Shown: positions 24,642 through 33,409, counted from the first letter of the stretch. The stretch is DNA of 64,000 nucleotides from Flavobacterium sp. (GCF_004211145.1 NZ_SEBS01000006.1:62001-126000), one strand, 5' to 3'. Notes: generated by a model from the letters alone, not told the origin. A program made the numbers and translations.

Positions 24642-26642
24642 TTATCGTTTTATGAATTTTTGCACATAGGATCGGTTCTGTTCGTCGGTAATCAAAACCG
24701 TATATATTCCGCCAGACAGATTTCCAACGGCGATTTGTTTTTGGACGCTGCCTGAAAATACCTTTCTTCCGTGGATGTCAAATATCTCGGCCGATTTCAA
24801 GGCAATGTCAGTATCGTGTGAAATATTCAGGTAATCGCTCGCCGGATTCGGATAAATTACAAATGGATGTTTTTCGTTCCCGGAAACGGCGAGACTTGAG
24901 CCTTCGAGCACGAACAGCGATTCGTCGGTAGCCGGGTTTTCAATTATGTCGACGATTCCTGACGGCCATCGGATGATGACTTGTTCGATTTCCGTTGCCG
25001 ATCCGATGCCAAAATGCGTGTTGAGCGAACTCATGTAACGAAATCCGTCCCCGCTGCGCACATCTCGGATCTGTTTTCCCCAGGCGCCATAAATTTCGAC
25101 GCGTGCCCCGATGCCGTTGCGGTTGCTTTCGACACCTTGCAGCAGGATTTTTATCCAATGGTTCGCGTTGCCGTTGTTGAGGTAAAGCATGGATGTGTTC
25201 TGTATGTCGAGGAAGCCGTCATTATTCAGATCGCCGATAGGACCGTTGCTTACCGGGCCAACCGATACGGGTGTAAACGTCATGTTTCCATTGTTCTTCA
25301 TGATCGTATTTCCTCCCGTGAAAATGTCAATCCAGCCATCGTTATCGAAATCATGCGCGACATGTTCGATATTCGTTGTCGTGAACGTATCCCAACCCGA
25401 ACCCGCCGAAACCTCGGTAAACGTCCCGTCGTTGTTGTTGCGCCTTAATTTATGGCCGCCACTTCCCATCGAACTCGCGCCGATAAACGCATCCATGTCG
25501 CCATCGTTGTCGAAATCTCCCCAGGCCGATGACCAGGATTGCGAAGGTTCGGCGAGGTTGGCCGCAATGCTTATGTTCGTAAATGTGCCATTGCCGTTGT
25601 TGCGGTGCAATTCGTCGATCTGGCCGCCGCCTCCGCCGCCTCCGCATTTGGCAATGAAAAGGTCACTGTCGCCGTCGTTGTCGTAATCTACCCAAATCGA
25701 GCCGTAATTTCCGCCTTGGGCCCAATCGCCGAGTCCGCCTTGATTGAAAGTCAGGTTACCGTTGCCGTCGTTCAGGAAATAAACATTCGGATCAGTATCA
25801 TGACAGACGAAAGCGTCGAGATGACCGTCGTTGTTCATGTCGACCATGTTCGAGCGCTGTGAGAAGACGTAATTTGGTGGCGACCATTCGGTAAATGCGG
25901 TGCCGGTCGCGTTTTGCTTCATGAATGTTACGCCACTGCTTCCGCCGTAGACGAGGTCAGTTTTCCCGTTATTGTCGAGATCGCCCGCGGCAATGCTCCA
26001 TGATGGAGGGAAATCGGCAGTCGGAGTCGTCAATGTCGAGGATAAGAATCCGCCCGTTTGCTGGTATAGGATGTTCAGCGATGTCGGGCTCACCGAAACG
26101 ATGTCGTCCAAATGGTCGCCGTCCATATCAACCACGCAAGATTTCGTCGTGCCCGCCGGGCTGATAGCCTGAGGTGAAAACGCGAACGCTGGCGCTACAT
26201 AAGGCGTTTCCGAGAGTTGGAACGTGAATCCCGCGGACGTCCATCGGTTGTCGAATGCGATGAGATACGTGATACCGGATTGTGCGTAAAAAGTGTCGAT
26301 CGACGCGAGCGTGTATAACGTGCCACTGTCATCGTCGCCGCCCGCGCAAGTTAGATTGCCGCATGTACCTGTGTAAATATGGAATCGGGTATCGACCGAA
26401 CCATTTATGGCCAAATCAGTGGTGATGGTCACGTTGTAATTTTGCGAAGGCGTGTACGAATACCATTCGCTGGACGTCACATTGGTAGCGTTTCCCGAAC
26501 AAAGCGGCGACGGTATCTGAGGTCCGTTCACGCTCGCCACCACATGCGATCCTGCAGTTATCGACAAAGCCGATGCGCAATTATCCTGGGCCTGAGAATG
26601 CAAGCACACTAAAAACAAAGCAATGAGTAAAATTTTCTTCAT
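24642..26642 (-). CDS. Secreted FG-GAP/VCBS and ASPIC/UnbV protein with T9SS sorting domain
   Basis: A 666-residue secreted protein. The signal peptide ends near residue 18. An N-terminal beta domain (about 20-150) with paired cysteines resembles PPC-type domains. A seven-bladed FG-GAP/VCBS propeller (about 160-480) has repeated calcium-loop motifs (DMDGDHLDDI, DLDNNGKTDL, DYDNDGDSDL). The ASPIC/UnbV domain (about 495-570) shows GVESNRNGIGARVEIYG and VIIRWPSGIVD. The T9SS signal (YPNPASDYLNI, GIYTVLI, FIKR) ends the protein. These proteins (CRTAC1-like) are extracellular and probably adhesive or polymer-binding; the function is unknown. A paralogue without the N-terminal domain lies directly upstream (26780-28423), separated by a terminator. 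Confidence 0.9.
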   Translation of the reverse strand: MKKILLIALFLVCLHSQAQDNCASALSITAGSHVVASVNGPQIPSPLCSGNATNVTSSEWYSYTPSQNYNVTITTDLAINGSVDTRFHIYTGTCGNLTCAGGDDDSGTLYTLASIDTFYAQSGITYLIAFDNRWTSAGFTFQLSETPYVAPAFAFSPQAISPAGTTKSCVVDMDGDHLDDIVSVSPTSLNILYQQTGGFLSSTLTTPTADFPPSWSIAAGDLDNNGKTDLVYGGSSGVTFMKQNATGTAFTEWSPPNYVFSQRSNMVDMNNDGHLDAFVCHDTDPNVYFLNDGNGNLTFNQGGLGDWAQGGNYGSIWVDYDNDGDSDLFIAKCGGGGGGGQIDELHRNNGNGTFTNISIAANLAEPSQSWSSAWGDFDNDGDMDAFIGASSMGSGGHKLRRNNNDGTFTEVSAGSGWDTFTTTNIEHVAHDFDNDGWIDIFTGGNTIMKNNGNMTFTPVSVGPVSNGPIGDLNNDGFLDIQNTSMLYLNNGNANHWIKILLQGVESNRNGIGARVEIYGAWGKQIRDVRSGDGFRYMSSLNTHFGIGSATEIEQVIIRWPSGIVDIIENPATDESLFVLEGSSLAVSGNEKHPFVIYPNPASDYLNISHDTDIALKSAEIFDIHGRKVFSGSVQKQIAVGNLSGGIYTVLITDEQNRSYVQKFIKR

Positions 26643-26730
26643 AAAAGTCTTTTTGTAGTTGTTTATCCTAGTAAATAAATATACTATTTATAAAGCTATG
26701 TTGTTGACTTTTAGTCAAATGTGTTCATAA

Positions 26731-26760
26731 AAAAAGCCCTGTCGTGAAACAGGGCTTTTT
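26731..26760 (-). terminator. Terminator after the second FG-GAP gene
   Basis: AAAAAGCCCTGT (26731-26742) and ACAGGGCTTTTT (26749-26760) form a perfect 12-bp stem with a 6-base loop and T runs on both strands. It separates the two paralogous FG-GAP genes, so the downstream one needs its own promoter. Confidence 0.9.
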
Positions 26761-26779
26761 ATATTGTTGTTTTCAGGAA

Positions 26780-28423
26780 TTATTCCTTGATGAATTTTTG
26801 CGAGTAGAATTTACCCTGGGCGTCCATCAACTGAAGAATATATGTTCCGGTTGTCAATTTTTGCATATCGATCTGTTGGTTTTGCGCGGTTGACGACAAC
26901 ACGATTCGGCCGCTTAGGTCGAACACGTTGGCCGAAGTGATATCGGTTTGGTTCGTGAACGTGAAGTTCATCACATCCTTGACCGGATTCGGAGAAACGC
27001 TGAACGCTTTTACCGATGGGTTCACAACGGCAAGCGGGCTCGAACCTTCCAATACGAACAATGCCGCGTTCGTTGACGGATCGAGGATTTCATCGACGAT
27101 TCCCGATGGCCATCTTATGATTACTTTCGTGATCGATGTCGCGCTTCCGATTCCGAAATGCACGTTCAACGAGCTCATGTTGCTGAAACCTTCTCCGCTT
27201 CGGACTTCGCGGATCTGTTTGCCCCAAGCGCCATAGATTTCAACGCGTGCGCCGATTCCCTGACGATTGCTTTCGACACCTTGAAGGTGAAGTTTTATCC
27301 ATTTGTTTGCGTTTGCGTTGTTGTACCAGATCGTGCTGCTGCGGAACATATCAAGGAAACCGTCGTTGTTCAGATCGGCTACGGCTACGTCAGACGCCGG
27401 AGTCGCTTGGCCCGTGAACGTCATGTTTCCATTGTTGATGTACATTTTTCCGGTCGGGGTTTCGTTCTGCCAGATGAAATCTTCCCATCCGTCGTTGTTG
27501 AAATCCCCGTGCATGATTTCCCATGAACCAACTTCATCGGCGATTCCCGTCGAGGCGAAAATGTCAGTGAACGTGCCGTTTCCATTGTTTTTGTAAAAAC
27601 GGCTGTGGTCATTTCCTTCGGGCGAAGAAACGTTTGAAAGTACGAAATCGAAATCTCCGTCGTTATCGAAATCAGCCCAAGCCGATGACCATGATTGTTT
27701 TGCATCGTTGACGCCTGCCGCGGCTCCGACCTCAGTAAATGTTCCGTTGCCGTTGTTGCGGTACAACACGTTTATGCGTTGCGGATCGGTGATCGGGGCT
27801 CCGCCTCTGCATTTCGCCATGAACATGTCTTGGTCACCGTCGTTGTCGTAGTCGATCCAAACCGTCGCATAGTTTCCTGCCAATGGGAATGACGGCATAA
27901 GTGTCCAGTCGAGGAGGAGATTTCCGTTTCCGTCGTTGCGGTAGCTGTGGCTCAAGTCGACGTCGTCGCACGCGAAGAAATCGAGATTTCCGTCGTTGTC
28001 GATGTCGATGAAGTTCGTGCGTTGTGAAAAGATATTTTCTGGATCGACCGTGAACGTATATCCCGTTCCCGTCGCATTCGCTTTCACGAACGATACGCGG
28101 CTTCCGTTCCCGATGCCCAGATCACAAAATCCGTTGGCGTCGAAGTCACCGGCCGCGATGCTCCAATCAGGTGTTCCCGAATTGACTCCGAGTCCTGAAA
28201 CGGCGTACGTGCTCAACACGAAACCGCCGCCCGGTTGTTGCTTGAACACCTTCAATTGATTGGTAGCGACCGAAACGATGTCGTCGAGATAGTCGCCGTT
28301 CATGTCGACCGTACAAGGATTGTAGGATGTCGTACCGCCCAGTGGAGTAGCGGTAAAGCTCACCGCTTGCGCCACGGCCAGGACCGGAAGCGAAAACAGT
28401 GCGATTAAGTAGAATTTTTTCAT
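26780..28423 (-). CDS. Secreted FG-GAP/VCBS and ASPIC/UnbV protein with T9SS sorting domain (paralogue)
   Basis: A 547-residue paralogue of the protein at 24642-26642, with a signal peptide (MKKFYLIALFSLPVLAVAQ), the FG-GAP propeller with calcium loops (DMNGDYLDDI, DIDNDGNLDFF, DYDNDGDQDMF), the UnbV domain (GVESNRQGIGARVEIYGAWG, VIIRWPSGIVDEI) and a T9SS signal (VSPNPVKDVMNF, GTYILQL, FIKE). It lacks the N-terminal PPC-like domain of its neighbour. The start codon is 26 bases behind the stop of the di-haem lipoprotein gene (28450-29598), so these two are probably one transcript. The shared function is unknown. Confidence 0.9.
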   Translation of the reverse strand: MKKFYLIALFSLPVLAVAQAVSFTATPLGGTTSYNPCTVDMNGDYLDDIVSVATNQLKVFKQQPGGGFVLSTYAVSGLGVNSGTPDWSIAAGDFDANGFCDLGIGNGSRVSFVKANATGTGYTFTVDPENIFSQRTNFIDIDNDGNLDFFACDDVDLSHSYRNDGNGNLLLDWTLMPSFPLAGNYATVWIDYDNDGDQDMFMAKCRGGAPITDPQRINVLYRNNGNGTFTEVGAAAGVNDAKQSWSSAWADFDNDGDFDFVLSNVSSPEGNDHSRFYKNNGNGTFTDIFASTGIADEVGSWEIMHGDFNNDGWEDFIWQNETPTGKMYINNGNMTFTGQATPASDVAVADLNNDGFLDMFRSSTIWYNNANANKWIKLHLQGVESNRQGIGARVEIYGAWGKQIREVRSGEGFSNMSSLNVHFGIGSATSITKVIIRWPSGIVDEILDPSTNAALFVLEGSSPLAVVNPSVKAFSVSPNPVKDVMNFTFTNQTDITSANVFDLSGRIVLSSTAQNQQIDMQKLTTGTYILQLMDAQGKFYSQKFIKE

Positions 28424-28449
28424 TGATATAGTAGTTTAGTTGTTATGTT

Positions 28450-29598
28450 TTAATCACAATTTTGTTCAAGCGAATTCACCCATTCTGAAATCAGCGCGAC
28501 GCCTTCCTCGTGGACCGTCGATCGCCCGATGAACGGCATCATTACCGATCCGTCGGTCGAATTGATACGATAGATAAGTTCCGAATTGTCGGCGTCGCCC
28601 GCATTCAGGACGAACGGCAAACCTTCCACATTGAATTGAGGCGTCATGCAAACCCCGAGTTGGTTGATGTCGGTGTTGCTGAAATTGAAACGCATGTCCG
28701 TATAATCGCAATGTCCTCCGACGCGGTGGCAATGCGCACAATTGACGTCGAGGTAAGAACGCACGCGCAGTTCAAGCGGTTGGCTGGCGTCGTTATAATT
28801 GACGGTCGATAGGATTTCTGACGGAATATTGCTGTCGAGATAACCTTCGGCGACCCATTTTTGCAATTGGTTGCGCTGGGACGTTCCGTAATCGAAAACA
28901 TTGTTGAGGTTTTGCGGTTTCACGCCGATCGGAATCATGATTTCACCGTTCAACGTCTGGTTCACGTTGATCTTATGGCAGGTACGACATTCGCTCGCCG
29001 ACGGTATTTTATAGTACGCTTCCTTCGTCTGTCCGTTCTCGACGAAACTCAAAGGCAGGAAAACACCGTTTCCTTCGGCATCCAGAAATGCATCGGTCTG
29101 TTCGTCGTTCCAGATATAATCGTAGGCGTGCCAACCCGAACTTGTAGGATTTCCTTCGGCGTCGAACGTCTCCTCGGACGTCTTGATCAACAGTCGCGTT
29201 TCGATGATGCGCTTCTCGTGGCTCGGCAACAACTCGTCATAATAGAAGTTTTTTATAAGCACGGCGCCCACGGGAAATTCGAGAGCGTTGTCGTTTCCGT
29301 TGAATGTCGCTTTCGTTCCGGGCGGCATCCACACGAAGCGTTTCTTGTGCGCGTAGTCGGTGAAAAGTTCGCTCGCGGGTTTGTAAGGCAAGACTTTATA
29401 GGCGGGTTCGAGGTTTTTGATGTCGCCCGTGAAAAATCTGTAGTCGGACAATTTCGGGTAAGGAACCTGCGTCACATCGAGTACGACGGGCGATACGGGT
29501 AGATATTCGTCTTCGTCCTCATCGCGATTACACGAGTAGAATGCGAACGTCGCAAGTAATAGCAGCAGTAAAGAAGGCAGTAGGTAATTTTTGTTCAT
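28450..29598 (-). CDS. Di-haem c-type cytochrome-like lipoprotein (SO2930/HNE_0200 family)
   Basis: A 382-residue exported lipoprotein with a lipobox ending in FAFYSC (lipidated Cys about 23). It contains two CxxCH haem-attachment motifs: CRTCH near residue 200 and CAHCH near residue 285. The conserved features YDYIWNDEQTDA and DVNCAHCHRVGG match the family annotated as SO2930-type di-haem proteins, which probably carry electrons outside the inner membrane. A distal Met may ligate haem (GSVMMPFIG). The family usually sits beside secreted beta-propeller proteins, as here. The promoter element is at 29618-29625, and the FG-GAP gene 26 bases downstream is probably in the same operon. Confidence 0.85.
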   Translation of the reverse strand: MNKNYLLPSLLLLLLATFAFYSCNRDEDEDEYLPVSPVVLDVTQVPYPKLSDYRFFTGDIKNLEPAYKVLPYKPASELFTDYAHKKRFVWMPPGTKATFNGNDNALEFPVGAVLIKNFYYDELLPSHEKRIIETRLLIKTSEETFDAEGNPTSSGWHAYDYIWNDEQTDAFLDAEGNGVFLPLSFVENGQTKEAYYKIPSASECRTCHKINVNQTLNGEIMIPIGVKPQNLNNVFDYGTSQRNQLQKWVAEGYLDSNIPSEILSTVNYNDASQPLELRVRSYLDVNCAHCHRVGGHCDYTDMRFNFSNTDINQLGVCMTPQFNVEGLPFVLNAGDADNSELIYRINSTDGSVMMPFIGRSTVHEEGVALISEWVNSLEQNCD

Positions 29599-29617
29599 GG
29601 AAATTTTGTGAAAGCAT

Positions 29618-29625
29618 CAAAAATA
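29618..29625 (-). promoter_or_regulatory. Promoter -7 element for the di-haem lipoprotein operon
   Basis: Reverse strand TATTTTTG, exact TAnnTTTG match, 20 bases ahead of the start codon. The -33 position carries TTA in place of TTG. Confidence 0.5.
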
Positions 29626-29707
29626 GCAAATATTTTACATCTAACAGCATTCCTTTGAAATACCCTAATAAATAATCGAAATCGTTTTTGAATTGTCAGG
29701 AAACCTC

Positions 29708-30250
29708 TTAATAAATTTCAACTCGGACGTTATAATTCTTGAGCATTGACAGGGCTTCAGGCGATTTGTGATCAAAAGTCTCCTCGTGCGCCAATCGTTC
29801 TTTTTTCGTGGCGATTCTTTTCACCGCCTTGAAAAAACGGCGTACTTCATTGTAATCAGTGAGTTGCAAGCCCGGAACAACGACGTTTCCGCCTGTTTCA
29901 TCTTTGGCGACCATCGTGAAATAGGACGAATTGCAATGCTTGACTTTCCCGGTTTGGATGTTTTCCGAATCGACGCGGATTCCCACGACCATCGAACTTT
30001 TCCCGACGTAATTCACTGACGCCTTCATCGTGACCAATTCGCCGATTTCTATCGGGTTCAGGAAATCGACCGTATCAACCGAAGCCGTCACGCAATAATG
30101 TCCCGAGAATTTGCTCGCGCATGCGAAGGCGATCTGGTCCATAAGCATCAGAATGTAACCACCGTGGATTTTGCCTGAAAAGTTCGAGTGCGACGGCAAC
30201 ATGAGTTCGGATATCGTGACCTTTGACGATTTTATAGTTTTGTATTCCAT
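29708..30250 (-). CDS. Acyl-CoA thioesterase (hotdog fold, YciA/BACH type)
   Basis: A 180-residue cytoplasmic protein with one hotdog domain (about 8-125). The family signature NFSGKIHGGYILMLMDQIAF contains the conserved helix with the catalytic acidic residue, and VTASVDTVDFLNPIEIGEL and VGKSSMVVGIRV follow. Such enzymes hydrolyse acyl-CoA to free acid and CoA; chain-length preference is not predictable. The C-terminal 45 residues are helical and less conserved. The ATG overlaps the stop of rmuC by one base (TAATG on the reverse strand), so the genes are translationally coupled. Confidence 0.9.
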   Translation of the reverse strand: MEYKTIKSSKVTISELMLPSHSNFSGKIHGGYILMLMDQIAFACASKFSGHYCVTASVDTVDFLNPIEIGELVTMKASVNYVGKSSMVVGIRVDSENIQTGKVKHCNSSYFTMVAKDETGGNVVVPGLQLTDYNEVRRFFKAVKRIATKKERLAHEETFDHKSPEALSMLKNYNVRVEIY

Positions 30251-31620
30251 TATTCTTCCAGTAGTTGGTCCATCTCGGCATCGGCTCGTCTCAGGATGTT
30301 TTCAGGTAAGGCTTTTTTGGCTTTCGCGCCCATTTTCTTGAGGCGTTCGACACTCGTGATCAGGTTTCCTTTGCCATCAAATAATTTGTTCATCGCGTTA
30401 TCGTATTCACTTTTTGAATCCTTTATCTTATTTCCAATTTTGACTAAGTCATCCATAAAACCGTGGAATTTATCGTATAACGCGCCCGCTTGTCTTGCAA
30501 TCTCGTACGCGTTTTCCTGTTGTTTCTGGTTTTGCCACATCGAATCGATCGTACGCAATGTCGCAAGCAGCGTCGCGGGTGTCACGATCACGATGTTTTT
30601 CTCGAAGGCGCGGTTGTACAACGTGGAATCTTCGTTCAAAGCGGTTGCGAACGCGGGTTCGATCGGAATGAAAAGCAACACGAAATCCGGACTCTCTATT
30701 TGGTAGAGATCGTGATAATTCTTGTCGCCGAGCTGTTCCACATGACGCCTGATCGACGAAACGTGTTCCTTCAATTGCACCGCACGCAACAAATCGTCTT
30801 CCTCGTTGCAATATTTCTCATAAGCGACGAGGGAAACTTTCGAGTCGATGACCATTTTCTTTCCGTCGGGCAGGTTCACGACAACATCGGGGAACACACG
30901 TTGCCCGAATTCGTTCGTGAAACTTTGCTGCACTTCGTATTCGCGTCCTTTCTCAAGACCCGATTTTTCAAGCACGCGCTCCAGGACCAATTCGCCCCAG
31001 TTGCCTTGCATCTTCGAATCGCCTTTCAGCGCCTTGGTCAAGTTGATCGTTTCGCGGCTCATCTGCTCGTTCATTTCTCGCAAACCCAAGATCTGCTGAC
31101 GCAACGCCGCATGGTAATCGATCGATTCCTTGTGCGTGTCCTCGACCTTTTTCTCGAACAATTGGATTTTTTCCTGTAAAGGTGAAAGTAGAGATGAAAT
31201 ATTGACTTTGTTCTGTTCGGTGAATTTCAATGATTTCTCGTCGAGGATTTTATTTGCGAGGTTTTCGAATTCCTTCGTGAACTTTTCCTGTAATTTTTCG
31301 ATTTCGGCCTTTTGTTCGGAATGACGTTGCAGCAAGTTGTCGAAATCGGCTTCTTTTTTCACGAGCTGGACTTCAAAGACGTTCCTTTCGTTGCGTAAAA
31401 TTTCGATATCGGCGTGTTGTCGTTCGAGTTGTTTTTCGTAGTTCAATTTGTCCGAAGCCTGTTGCGCGCGTATCAACTCCGACTGCGAATTCGCCCCAAG
31501 CAATTTCTCCTGCAACGCCGAACTCTCGGTCTTCGCCGCAGCGCTTCCGAGCATTTTCCCTATTATGATACCAACGACGAGCGCCACGCAGAACGCGACG
31601 ATGATTATGATCAGATTCAT
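30250..31620 (-). CDS. rmuC: DNA recombination protein RmuC
   Basis: A 456-residue protein. An N-terminal membrane helix (about 2-24, IIIIVAFCVALVVGIIIGK) is followed by a long coiled coil (about 40-200) and the RmuC core (about 200-430), which has GNWGELVLERVLEKSGL and PDVVVNLPDGKKMVIDSKVS. The latter contains the D-x-K arrangement of a PD-(D/E)xK nuclease-like fold. RmuC limits inversion at short inverted repeats in E. coli; the mechanism is not settled. It shares a transcript with the thioesterase downstream. The promoter (31643-31672) uses a TTG within the adjacent heptad array. Confidence 0.93.
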   Translation of the reverse strand: MNLIIIIVAFCVALVVGIIIGKMLGSAAAKTESSALQEKLLGANSQSELIRAQQASDKLNYEKQLERQHADIEILRNERNVFEVQLVKKEADFDNLLQRHSEQKAEIEKLQEKFTKEFENLANKILDEKSLKFTEQNKVNISSLLSPLQEKIQLFEKKVEDTHKESIDYHAALRQQILGLREMNEQMSRETINLTKALKGDSKMQGNWGELVLERVLEKSGLEKGREYEVQQSFTNEFGQRVFPDVVVNLPDGKKMVIDSKVSLVAYEKYCNEEDDLLRAVQLKEHVSSIRRHVEQLGDKNYHDLYQIESPDFVLLFIPIEPAFATALNEDSTLYNRAFEKNIVIVTPATLLATLRTIDSMWQNQKQQENAYEIARQAGALYDKFHGFMDDLVKIGNKIKDSKSEYDNAMNKLFDGKGNLITSVERLKKMGAKAKKALPENILRRADAEMDQLLEE

Positions 31621-31642
31621 GTGTTTGGATTGGCTTAAAGTG

Positions 31643-31672
31643 TAAAGTTATGGAAAAGGGTGCAAGGTGCAA
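31643..31672 (-). promoter_or_regulatory. Promoter of rmuC
   Basis: Reverse strand: TTG at 31672-31670, a 19-base spacer, and TAACTTTA at 31650-31643 (one mismatch to TAnnTTTG). The TTG is part of a TTTGCAC heptad, so the tandem array supplies the -33 element. Confidence 0.6.
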
Positions 31673-31755
31673 AGTGCAAGTGTAAAGTGCAAAGTGCAAA
31701 GCGCAAGGTGCAAAGTTTAGTAAGCAACGCTGTACTTTGCACCTTGCACTCTGTA
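31660..31755. repeat. GTGCAAA heptad array with inverted arm
   Basis: Eight near-perfect 7-mers of GTGCAA(A/G) run from 31660 to 31714 with one 6-base unit. GCAAGGTGCAAAGT (31703-31716) is exactly complementary to ACTTTGCACCTTGC (31734-31747), giving a 14-bp hairpin with a 17-base loop. It lies between the rmuC promoter and the terminator of the small membrane protein gene. Confidence 0.9.
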
Positions 31756-31760
31756 CTCAG

Positions 31761-31795
31761 CAAAAAAAAGAATGGCCCGCCAAAGCGAACCATTC
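31761..31795 (-). terminator. Terminator of the small membrane protein gene
   Basis: On the reverse strand GAATGGTTCGC and GCGGGCCATTC form an 11-bp stem (two G-T pairs) with a TTTG loop, followed by eight T. It lies 32 bases beyond the stop at 31827. Confidence 0.8.
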
Positions 31796-31826
31796 CGAGG
31801 TTAAAATCTATAGTAGATTTCAAATC

Positions 31827-32096
31827 TTAAAGCATCCCCAACTGAGAGTCGAAGCTCTTATTTCTGGTGCGTTCACGCATATAACTGTTGTAGATAAGCG
31901 TTCTTGCTCTTTTTTTGCTGCGGTTTACAAGTGGCGAGCTCAGCAAGATTCCCAAGATGCAAATGAAAATCAGCGTTAGCAACATGCCCATGTAGATGAG
32001 GTAATTCGCCTCAAACGAAATCCTGAAATCGACGACAAAAAAGTATCCTGACACGATAAGCGCAACGACCGAGATAAAGAGAGATAGTGATTTCAT
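31827..32096 (-). CDS. Small membrane protein of unknown function
   Basis: An 89-residue protein with two transmembrane helices (about 4-25 and 34-54) and a basic, probably cytoplasmic tail (NRSKKRARTLIYNSYMRERTR). I recognise no family. Its length, the clean terminator right behind it and the membrane topology support a real gene. Confidence 0.65.
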   Translation of the reverse strand: MKSLSLFISVVALIVSGYFFVVDFRISFEANYLIYMGMLLTLIFICILGILLSSPLVNRSKKRARTLIYNSYMRERTRNKSFDSQLGML

Positions 32097-32258
32097 GATT
32101 ATTTATTTTTAGGTTTCGACTTAGTTTAGTTGAAAAGTTTTGTCCCTTTCTGTTTTGCTAAATTAGTTTCCGGACCGCCTCGGGCTTTTACATAATTTTA
32201 AGATATTATTATATGATTGGCTTTAACATTTCCAATTGCTTGTTTTTCAGTTGATTTG
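32097..32258. other. Gap without recognisable feature
   Basis: AT-rich leader region between the small membrane protein and element B. I see no open frame with coding character and no exact TAnnTTTG on the reverse strand. Confidence 0.5.
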
Positions 32259-32402
32259 GCAGCTTTTTCCCGCTGTCCGCTATAGCTTTCACCCAAAAAA
32301 AGTGTTTTGCACTTGCGCGTCGAGCTTCCGTTGGTCGCTGTCGCGCGTCGGCAAAACATGTTTTTTTGTGGTGAAAGGCTGCCGCTTCCGGCGGGGCTGG
32401 GG
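32259..32402. repeat. Dispersed hairpin element, copy B
   Basis: This copy keeps the central GAGCTTCCGTTGGTCGCT (18 bases identical to copy A) and related ends (TCCCGCTGTCCGCT, GCCGCTTCCGGCGGGGCT). Its stem is the longest of the three: AGCTTTCACC, AAAAAAA and TGTTTTGC at 32284-32310 pair with GCAAAACA, TTTTTTT and GGTGAAAGGCT at 32351-32380. It runs directly into the 66-bp minisatellite. Confidence 0.85.
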
Positions 32403-32945
32403 ATTTTGGGACAGCCTTTGGCGGGAAGAGAGAAAGACGAATGACGAATGACGAATGATTAAGGACTTGTTTGGGGAATGCCTTTGGCGGGGAGAGAGAA
32501 TGACGAATGACGAAAGACGAATGATGAAGGACTGGTTTGGGGAATGCCTTTGGCGGACACTGTAATGGTCGAAAGTCGAAAGTCGAAGGTCGGGATTTGG
32601 GAATGCCTTTGGCGGGGCGTGAGAGTGACGAATGACGAAAGACGAGTGATGAAGGACTGGTTTGGGGAATGCCTTTGGCGGGGAATGAGGATGACGAATG
32701 ACGAAAGACGAAAGACGAAGGACTGGTTTGGGGAATGCCGTTGGCGGGGAGTGAGGATGACGAATGACGAAAGACGAATGATGAAGGACTGGTTTGGGGA
32801 ATGCCGTTGGCGGGGAGTGAGGATGACGAATGACGAATGACGAATGATGAAGGACTGGTTTGGGGAATGCCTTTGGCGGATACTGTAATGGTCGAAAGTC
32901 GAAAGTCGAAGGTCGGGATTTGGGAATGCCTTTGTTGGGAAGATT
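32403..32945. repeat. 66-bp minisatellite, about nine units
   Basis: Units share TTGGGGAATGCC(T/G)TTGGCGG followed by GACGAAT/GACGAAA heptads and GAAGGACTGG. The landmark TTGGGGAATG (or TTGGGAATG) recurs at 32471, 32537, 32597, 32662, 32728, 32794, 32860 and 32920, a spacing of 66, 60, 65, 66, 66, 66 and 60. The two short intervals carry the same variant unit (GTAATGGTCGAAAGTCGAAAG). The first, degenerate unit (32403-32464) fuses with the end of element B. No gene is present; open frames across it exist only because 66 is divisible by three. Confidence 0.92.
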
Positions 32946-32972
32946 TGTGCGTGACGTTATTTGTTGAGTTGA

Positions 32973-33404
32973 TCAGTTCGAAATCGGAAGATCGAAGTAG
33001 ATGATTTTTGTGGCTTTGTCATTTTGTTTTTCGCGAGGTTTTTTCTTTTCGGGAGGAATTGTTCTTGAATATAAGACCTCGACTTTTCCTTTGATCGACG
33101 AAATGTTCGCGATATTTTCAGTTGCTGTAATATAAACGCTCAGGTCAAACCAGCGGCGTTCGGTTGTGTCGCGCTTGGAGATCGAGCTGTCTTTGTAGAA
33201 AATTTCTGTTTCAAGGATTCGCGTCATCACAATTTTGATGTTTGGCTCGGAGTTCTTCAAATTCACGGCTAAACTTCGGATGATTTTCCCAGGAGGTAAG
33301 GTGTCATATCTGGTTTCTATCGACGTCAAGCGCACGTCCTGGCCGCGGGCAATTACCGCATTCACAAAAACAAAAAGCAGTACGATCAGATTTTTCAATA
33401 CCAT
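32973..33404 (-). CDS. Secreted protein of unknown function
   Basis: A 143-residue protein with a signal peptide ending near ARGQ (residue about 21), so it is exported. The mature part is beta-rich by pattern (VRLTSIETRYDTL, IIRSLAVNLKN, WFDLSVYITATENI), and the tail is Lys/Pro-rich (PPEKKKPREKQNDK). I recognise no family. It starts five bases after the stop of the gene at 33410-33892 and probably shares its transcript with that gene and the MATE pump. Confidence 0.65.
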   Translation of the reverse strand: MVLKNLIVLLFVFVNAVIARGQDVRLTSIETRYDTLPPGKIIRSLAVNLKNSEPNIKIVMTRILETEIFYKDSSISKRDTTERRWFDLSVYITATENIANISSIKGKVEVLYSRTIPPEKKKPREKQNDKATKIIYFDLPISN

Positions 33405-33409
33405 CGAAT

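Noticed and set aside
32544..32840. 98-codon open frame on the plus strand with repeated W-F-G-E-C-x-W-R-G peptide
   Set aside because: It is the translation of the 66-bp minisatellite; the frame stays open only because 66 is a multiple of three. No leader, promoter or family.
32403..32945. CRISPR array
   Set aside because: Units are tandem without unique spacers, the internal heptads repeat, and there are no cas genes.
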